Source: Streptomyces sp. AP-93 (GTDB lineage Bacteria > Actinomycetota > Actinomycetes > Streptomycetales > Streptomycetaceae). From it: a DNA stretch of 64,000 nucleotides. Positions 59,431 to 64,000 of the stretch are shown in pieces (positions within the stretch are counted from its first letter, which is position 1; every line of letters begins with the position of its first letter). The translations under genes were made by a program, and so were the position numbers. The notes beneath the pieces are model-generated. The model did not search any database. It saw only the letters and a program-made list of their open reading frames with translations, and was not told where the DNA came from. The stretch is taken from positions 62,001-126,000 of the forward strand of contig NZ_JALGBX010000016.1 in the NCBI RefSeq assembly GCF_022808175.1, given 5' to 3'.

Positions 59431-60056
59431 CCTTGCACCTTCCACTCGGCGTCGGGCCATCCCCGAACGCGGCACCTCCACGCTAGAAGGCGGAAACGGG
59501 CCGGAAATGGCACCGTGGGTGACACATGTGCGGCCCACTGGTACCTGAGTACACCCACCCCCGAGACCACCCACCTGGCCCGGACTCGTGCGGCCACCGG
59601 CCCGGGCAGGTACACGTGGCCGTCGGTCAGGAGTGCACGATCCGCAGCCCGTGCCCGTTTGGGCCCGTGGTGATCACTTCCTCCAGGAAGGCCCGGACCC
59701 TGTCGGGGGCATCTTGCTTCAGCCAGCCGACTGCTACAACTGGAGACCTGAGCCATACGCTCAGCGACTCCAGGCGCTGTTGTGCCCGCCACGGGGGGGC
59801 ACAACAGCAGCGGTGCCAGGTCCCTGGACATGCGCCCATGGCCATGTGGCGTCCCGCAGTTCAGAGGGCAGCATCGGGCTGGCGATCTCGCGGAACGGCG
59901 GCTGGCGATTCAGCAGCTCAGTCGGCGTCCAGGTGTTCAACGACCATTCCTATCCCGCCTGTTGTGTGGCGCCGCGCCATGAGTGAGGGATTTGGCTGGA
60001 AGCTATCGTCTCAGCCATCCAACTCAAGTGAGCCGTTTCACACCAGTGGAGGGTTT
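59431..60056. other. Divergent intergenic region
   Basis: It separates the leftward ABC exporter from the rightward esterase. No gene is supported; the long frame in phase with the esterase lacks coding features before about 59979. Promoters of both units should lie here. Confidence 0.4.
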
Positions 60057-61652
60057 GTGTATCTGTCTCTCGGAAGGCTCGGCGGGACTGCCGCCGCCTT
60101 GCTGATCGCCGTCAGCGCGATCATCGCTGCTCCAGCCGCTGAAGCGGCCGTCCCACCCGTCGCAGGAGCCCTCAAGTCGTACAGCGTCGACGGTGTCTAC
60201 AGTGCGGGAATCTCATCGGGCGGTTACATGGCGACCCAGCTGCATGTGGCCTATTCCGGCACCTTCGACGGTTCTGCCGCCTTCGCTTCCGGGCCCAACT
60301 ACTGCGCCCAGAACGACGTCAACAAAGCTCTCAACGCGTGCATGGAGGTCTATCAGGACCTCCAGTTGAACCGACTGGAGCAGACCACACGGGACTGGTC
60401 GGCGCAAGGCAAGATCGACAATGCGGCGGGCCTGAACGGGGACCCGGTCTACGTCTTCAGCGGATCCAGCGACTCGACCGTCGAACGCCCCGTAGCCACC
60501 GCGCTGAACGACTACTACGCCCGCTTCGGCGCGAACGTGCTCTACAACAAGAGCACGACCGCCGGCCACGCCTGGATCAGCCCCCACGGGCCCAATGCCT
60601 GTACAGCGACCGCCAACCCCTGGATCAACAACTGCGGCATCGACGCCGAGCGGGAATTCCTCGGGCATCTCCTTGGCTCGGTCAACGCCCCCGCGGCCAC
60701 GCCCAGCGGCAGCCTCATCCAGTTCGACCAGAACAAGTACGTGCCGGACGGCGCGGCGAAGCCGATCTCCATGGACGAGAAGGGCTTCGCCTACATCCCC
60801 GACACCTGTGAAAGCGGCGCCGCCTGCAAGGTGGTCGTGACGCTGCACGGATGCAAGCAGGGCTACTCATACCAGGGCTTCGGCACCCAGTTCATCGACA
60901 AGGCCTACCTCAACGAATACGCCGACACCAACAACCTGATCGTCCTCTACCCCCAGGCCATCGCGACCACGACCCTCGACAACCCCAACGGCTGCTGGAA
61001 CTGGTGGGGCTACCAGGGCGACGCCGACTACGCCCGGCACGGCGGCAAGCAGATCGAAACAATCATGGGCATGGTCAAGGCGCTCAGCGGGGACGGCCCG
61101 AGCACGCCGCCGCCCACCGGCAGCATCACGCTGCCCAGCGTCGACGCGGAAGACGGCTACATCAAAGCCGCGAGCGGCGGAGCGAACCCGGCCGTCGGCA
61201 CCTACGAGAACACCTACGGCCTGGCCCTGGGGCGCGGCACCGACGGCCAGTACAACCGGACCGTCCTTTCCTTCGACACCAGCGCCATCCCGGCCGGGAA
61301 GCAGATCACCCGCGCCTATGTGACGCTGACCCGCAGCAGCGGCTCAGGAGACCCCTGGACCAGCCCGGCCGGTAACCGACTCCTCGTCGACGTCCACAAC
61401 GGCTGCCTCGGCGGCTGCGCGATAGAGACTACGGACTGGGCTGCAACCACCACGGCCGGCAGCGCGGCCGAGATCACCGCCTTCAGCTCCGGCAGCAACT
61501 CCTCCACCAACCTGTCCACCACCGGCCTGTCCGCGATCAACCCTTCGGGAAGGACACAGATCCGCCTCCGCTTCGAGCAGAACCAGACAGCCACGGCCTA
61601 CCTGTTCGTCAACAAGGACACCCAGGCAACACTGACCGTCGACTACCAGTAG
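60057..61652 (+). CDS. Secreted PHB-depolymerase-family esterase with C-terminal DNRLRE-type domain
   Basis: A 531-residue exported enzyme. The signal peptide runs to about AAEAA (residues 27-31). The catalytic domain (about 35-340) has the lipase box GISSG with nucleophile Ser 53, Asp 139 in FSGSSDSTV and His 171 in TTAGHAWISP, plus LHGCKQGY; this is the esterase/PHB-depolymerase group. After a Pro/Thr linker (STPPPTG), residues about 365-531 form a beta-rich carbohydrate-binding-like domain (TVLSFDTSAIPAGKQITRAY, RLRFEQNQTATAYLFV). It probably degrades an extracellular polyester or esterified polysaccharide. GTG 60057 with GGAGGG was preferred; ATG 59979 is an alternative. Confidence 0.9.
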   Translation: MYLSLGRLGGTAAALLIAVSAIIAAPAAEAAVPPVAGALKSYSVDGVYSAGISSGGYMATQLHVAYSGTFDGSAAFASGPNYCAQNDVNKALNACMEVYQDLQLNRLEQTTRDWSAQGKIDNAAGLNGDPVYVFSGSSDSTVERPVATALNDYYARFGANVLYNKSTTAGHAWISPHGPNACTATANPWINNCGIDAEREFLGHLLGSVNAPAATPSGSLIQFDQNKYVPDGAAKPISMDEKGFAYIPDTCESGAACKVVVTLHGCKQGYSYQGFGTQFIDKAYLNEYADTNNLIVLYPQAIATTTLDNPNGCWNWWGYQGDADYARHGGKQIETIMGMVKALSGDGPSTPPPTGSITLPSVDAEDGYIKAASGGANPAVGTYENTYGLALGRGTDGQYNRTVLSFDTSAIPAGKQITRAYVTLTRSSGSGDPWTSPAGNRLLVDVHNGCLGGCAIETTDWAATTTAGSAAEITAFSSGSNSSTNLSTTGLSAINPSGRTQIRLRFEQNQTATAYLFVNKDTQATLTVDYQ

Positions 61653-62160
61653 GACGTCATTCCAGGGCATTGCGAGGACCAAGGCAGGAACGTCCTGCAT
61701 CAAGTGTGAACCTCCACGCAAGGTGCCCCCGTCTTCAATGACGTTCCGCAGCTGATCGGTTCCCAGCAAGGCCATCAGACGGCGGGGACTCGAACGGATG
61801 GCCGCGGCGAACCAGTGCCGGGCGTTGCACTCGACCCCGTGGTGTCCTCACCGAGCCAACGCATTGCCTCCTCCAGCTCGGTGGTGTGGCGGCGTCGCTC
61901 GGTCGGCGGGGAGGTCCGTTCGGTGCTGGTGCGCTGATACTCGGGTTTGAGATCACCCCCATGCCCCCATGGCGTGATCTCATCCTGATACGCGTTGGCG
62001 ACCTCCCGGACCGCGGGATCGGAACAGCTGGCCCCCTGGCCTCGACGTCAACCGTCGGTGATACGGGCGGACCTGCCGATCTGGACCGTCACGGCTTTGC
62101 AATACGGGAAGTCCACGGAATCCTGTCAAGGCACCGCCGCCGTCCTCGTCGAGCAGAAGT
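61653..62160. other. Intergenic region without a supportable gene
   Basis: Converging ends of the esterase and monooxygenase genes. A rightward frame near 62080-62190 ending FSDAAQRLHEAGV overlaps the monooxygenase stop and could be a decayed C-terminus, but no family is clear. Confidence 0.35.
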
Positions 62161-62502
62161 TCAGCGATGCCGCGCAACGCCTTCATGAGGCGGGGGTTTG
62201 ATCAGTTCGAAGGTGAGTTCGTAGGTGTTGGCGTCGGCGGAGTCGGCGATTCCCGCCAGTCGGGACAGGGCCTTGGGGAAGCTCGGCAGGCTGTGCGCCG
62301 TGTCGAAGTCGTCCTTGCTTGCCCATACCGTGATGTTCGCGACGCGGGACCCGTCCAGGCTCCGGTAGAGGAATGCGTTCCGGACCCCGGGGTGACCCTC
62401 GGATGCCACGTCGTCGGTGATGGTCTGGCCCATCACCTCGACGAGCTTGTGCTGCTTGTCGGGAGTGACGGTGAAGAGGTTGATCGCTACGAACGAGGTC
62501 AC
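62161..62502 (-). CDS. Antibiotic biosynthesis monooxygenase (ABM) family protein
   Basis: A 113-residue protein. VAINLFTVTPDKQHKLVEVMGQT, PGVRNAFLYRSLDGSRVANITVWASKDDFDTAHS and a terminal helix match the cofactor-independent ABM dimeric monooxygenase family. The GTG at 62502 overlaps the stop of the FAD-monooxygenase fragment (GTGA, 62499-62502), indicating coupled synthesis. Such pairs occur in aromatic polyketide pathways; here no polyketide synthase is present. Confidence 0.85.
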   Translation of the reverse strand: MTSFVAINLFTVTPDKQHKLVEVMGQTITDDVASEGHPGVRNAFLYRSLDGSRVANITVWASKDDFDTAHSLPSFPKALSRLAGIADSADANTYELTFELIKPPPHEGVARHR

Positions 62503-62933
62503 GTGTGCTCCTGCGGGGTATGGCCGAGCAGACCGGTCAGTGCGGTACGGATGCCGGTCAGGGGATCGTTCTCGGCGGACGGGCTTGTCCAGGCGATGAA
62601 GCTGTCCGGCCGCAGCAGGCTGGCGCCGGTGGGGGTGAGGCCGAAGGCCGGGGCCCAGACTTCGTCGGGATCTTCGAGATCCAGGCCGGGCCCGATCCGC
62701 TGCAGGGTCACGGGCAGTCCCAGGTCCTCGGCGATCGCCACGGCGGCATCGGCCCACGCGGCCCGGGGCGCGGCCAGCAGTGTGAAGCCGTAGCCGGTCA
62801 GGTCGATGGTGGACACCGGCTGGCCGGCCTGTCCCAGGACGACGTGGGGGGCTCGTGTTCCGGGCCGCCCGGAGGGCCACAAGGGATTCTCGACCGGGGC
62901 GGGGTCGGGGAGGCTGGGGACCAGCGGCTCCAC
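62499..62933 (-). pseudogene. C-terminal fragment of an aromatic FAD-monooxygenase
   Basis: The frame covers 144 residues of the thioredoxin-like C-terminal domain of PgaE/RdmE-type hydroxylases: RAPHVVLG, LTGYGFTLLAAPRAAWADAA, VTLQRIGPGLDLEDPDEVWAPAFGLTPTGASLLRPDSFIAW. The FAD-binding and catalytic portions, normally about 390 residues, are absent: upstream sequence becomes a different, non-homologous region near 62940-63100. GTG 62933 could still initiate a short protein. Probably inactive as a hydroxylase. Confidence 0.65.
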
Positions 62934-63143
62934 CGTGTCGGCCGGGCGGCCGGAGACCGCCGCGGAGCGGGGATGAGAACGGGCAGTGACCGTCCCCGGG
63001 ACATTGCAGCGGTTCCCGGCGGCGCGGCCGTCACGCGGCGAAGCGGGCCACGGCCAGCGGGCCTCTCACCGGCCGGAGGGAGCACCACGCCAGGATGGAG
63101 CACCGCAGCCACTGAAGCATGCGGGTGACGCAAGGAGAACACC

Positions 63144-63551
63144 TTGATCACTGTCGACATCGAGAACAGCGGCAGCACTGTCATGGTCAGTGTCAGCGGT
63201 GAACTCGACGAGGACTCGGGCCGCGTCCTCCTGGAAGCGCTGTCCGGTGTCACCATCAACGTACGGGGCCTCCTGGTGGATCTGCACCGGGTCGCGGTCA
63301 TGGACACCGACGGGCTGCTGTGCCTCCTGGGCGTACACCGGCGGGCGGAATCTCTGGGCTTGCGGGTCCTGGTCACGGGCTGGCAGCCCCAGCCCCAGCA
63401 GTGCATGGCGGATGTCGCCGGCATCCCCGGGCCCGGCTCCCCCACCGGGGAACGGTACGCGCTGGCCGGGTTCCGCCGACTCATCGAGGAGCGGGCCCAG
63501 CGCGCACGGGACAGCGCGGACCTTGCCACCGGCTGGCTGCCCCGCACCTAA
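63144..63551 (+). CDS. STAS-domain anti-sigma-factor-antagonist-like protein
   Basis: A 135-residue protein with an N-terminal STAS domain (VSVSGELDEDSGRVLLEAL, LLVDLHRVAVMDTDGLLCLLGVHRRA) and a helical tail (about 110-135). In classical antagonists the phospho-loop is MDSSG; here it is MDTDG (residues 53-57), so the usual Ser is Thr and the next residue Asp. The start is a TTG at 63144 with AAGGAG six bases upstream; no ATG or GTG fits. No partner anti-sigma kinase gene is in the window. Confidence 0.82.
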   Translation: MITVDIENSGSTVMVSVSGELDEDSGRVLLEALSGVTINVRGLLVDLHRVAVMDTDGLLCLLGVHRRAESLGLRVLVTGWQPQPQQCMADVAGIPGPGSPTGERYALAGFRRLIEERAQRARDSADLATGWLPRT

Positions 63552-63552
63552 C

Positions 63553-63571
63553 GCGGCGGTGGCACCGCCGC
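63553..63571 (+). terminator. Hairpin after the STAS gene
   Basis: GCGGCGGTG (63553-63561) and CACCGCCGC (63563-63571) are perfect complements around one central base, effectively a 7-bp stem with a 5-base loop, two bases after the stop. A G/C-rich terminator is likely; no U tract follows. Confidence 0.6.
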
Positions 63572-63875
63572 CGCCCCGCGCGGCACGATTGCCCGGGCCC
63601 GCGCCACTCCGACGGCGCGATGGGATACGGCGGCATCGCCCAGGGACCGGCGCAGCAGCTCAGCGGGCCAGCCGAGCGCGATCTCACCGCGCCCCAGCCG
63701 GGACCGACGAAGACACCAGTCCCCGGGGGTGGCTGGGGCGTAGCCCGCCAAACGGACCATGACGCCGTCTGAGTGGTCCTCAGGGGATCGACCCGTCCCT
63801 GTGGCCGTGTGCTGCGAACCCATTCCCAATCCCGTGCCCATCCTGAACGGGACGACACCTCACTCGGGGAGAACC
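63572..63875. other. Intergenic region before the last gene
   Basis: No gene supported. It contains the rightward promoter region for the gene at 63876; GGGGAGA just before that start is a clear ribosome binding site. Confidence 0.4.
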
Positions 63876-64000
63876 ATGCGCATGCGTAAGAGCACTATCG
63901 CCCTCTCGGTTGCCGTGGCCGCCGCCCTGTCCGCGCCCGTCTTGGCCGCGGCCGACGGAGCGAGCCCGTACGACATGGACCACATGGACCGCAAGTCGCT
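63876..64000 (+). CDS. Partial CDS of a secreted protein (N-terminus only)
   Basis: The first 41 codons are in the window. A basic start (MRMRKST) and hydrophobic stretch (IALSVAVAAALSAPVLA) with an AAA cleavage region form a signal peptide, followed by an acidic, Met/His-rich beginning (YDMDHMDRKS). The ribosome binding site GGGGAGA is well placed. The gene continues beyond base 64000; no family can be assigned. Confidence 0.7.
   Translation, partial: MRMRKSTIALSVAVAAALSAPVLAAADGASPYDMDHMDRKS

Noticed and set aside
60213..60848. Leftward frame opposite the esterase gene
   Set aside because: Antisense shadow of a gene with an intact catalytic triad and signal peptide.
1..64000. CRISPR arrays, rRNA, and classical polyketide or peptide synthetase modules
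   Set aside because: No regularly spaced repeats, rRNA-like stretches or large multidomain biosynthetic enzymes were seen.

Overview
The window is very GC-rich, with G/C-ending codons, many 4-base start/stop overlaps (ATGA or GTGA), dense two-component systems and typical actinomycete accessory families. It reads as part of a Streptomyces, or close relative, chromosome, probably an arm-type accessory region. The organism is inferred from composition and gene families only. No rRNA, tRNA or CRISPR array was recognised.

Layout. (a) 0-13.3 kb: a small membrane protein, a DM13 secreted protein and a leftward operon. That operon holds a radical SAM protein with a TusA-like N-terminus, a broken DoxX gene and a three-gene phosphonate-type ABC transporter whose binding protein resembles the putative selenate-transporter subfamily. 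Next come a TPMT-like methyltransferase, a small membrane protein and an intact DoxX. A rightward sugar block follows: an epimerase with a Cys insertion, an ABM-like protein, a GT2 transferase, a DUF2064 transferase of the family named rSAM/selenodomain-associated, a small coupled ORF and a frameshifted GT-C enzyme. This is the best candidate for an undescribed system, possibly in chalcogen (Se/S) metabolism. (b) 13.4-16.7 kb: SnoaL-like, VOC and SRPBCC proteins, and an ArsR/AHSA1 pair with a clear operator. (c) 17-20.4 kb: a NarL-type two-component system divergent from a PmtA-like methyltransferase and a DedA protein, followed by AraC, VOC, SRPBCC and DUF1801 genes. (d) 23.9-27.5 kb: a truncated MarC, a vanadium-dependent haloperoxidase, an IS5-type remnant cutting a possible NUDIX gene, and a VOC gene. 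(e) 28-33.3 kb: a second NarL system with its own DedA protein and an MMPL transporter. (f) 34.3-35.4 kb: an IS5-type element with CTAG flanks and a frame-disrupted transposase.

(g) 35.4-45.7 kb is mostly a decay zone. Fragments of DUF6328, VOC, PucR, integrative-element and SRPBCC genes sit among a few intact genes. The intact ones are an editing-domain-less threonyl-tRNA synthetase behind a leader with three Thr codons and an attenuator-like hairpin, a Cys-containing secreted protein, a RHH/PIN toxin-antitoxin pair with a perfect operator, a YceI protein and a RidA protein. (h) 45.7-59.4 kb: envelope defence and efflux, namely a DHA2 MFS pump with a divergent TetR, a MacAB-like tripartite operon with a Cys-repeat lipoprotein and OmpR-type system, a class A beta-lactamase-like protein, and a NarL-type system beside a BcrA-type ABC exporter. 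(i) 60-64 kb: a secreted PHB-depolymerase-family esterase, a truncated FAD-monooxygenase coupled to an ABM monooxygenase, a STAS protein and the start of a secreted protein.

Several genes carry single-base frame disruptions. Without the reads I cannot separate real pseudogenes from base-calling errors, so each such call is marked as frame-disrupted.
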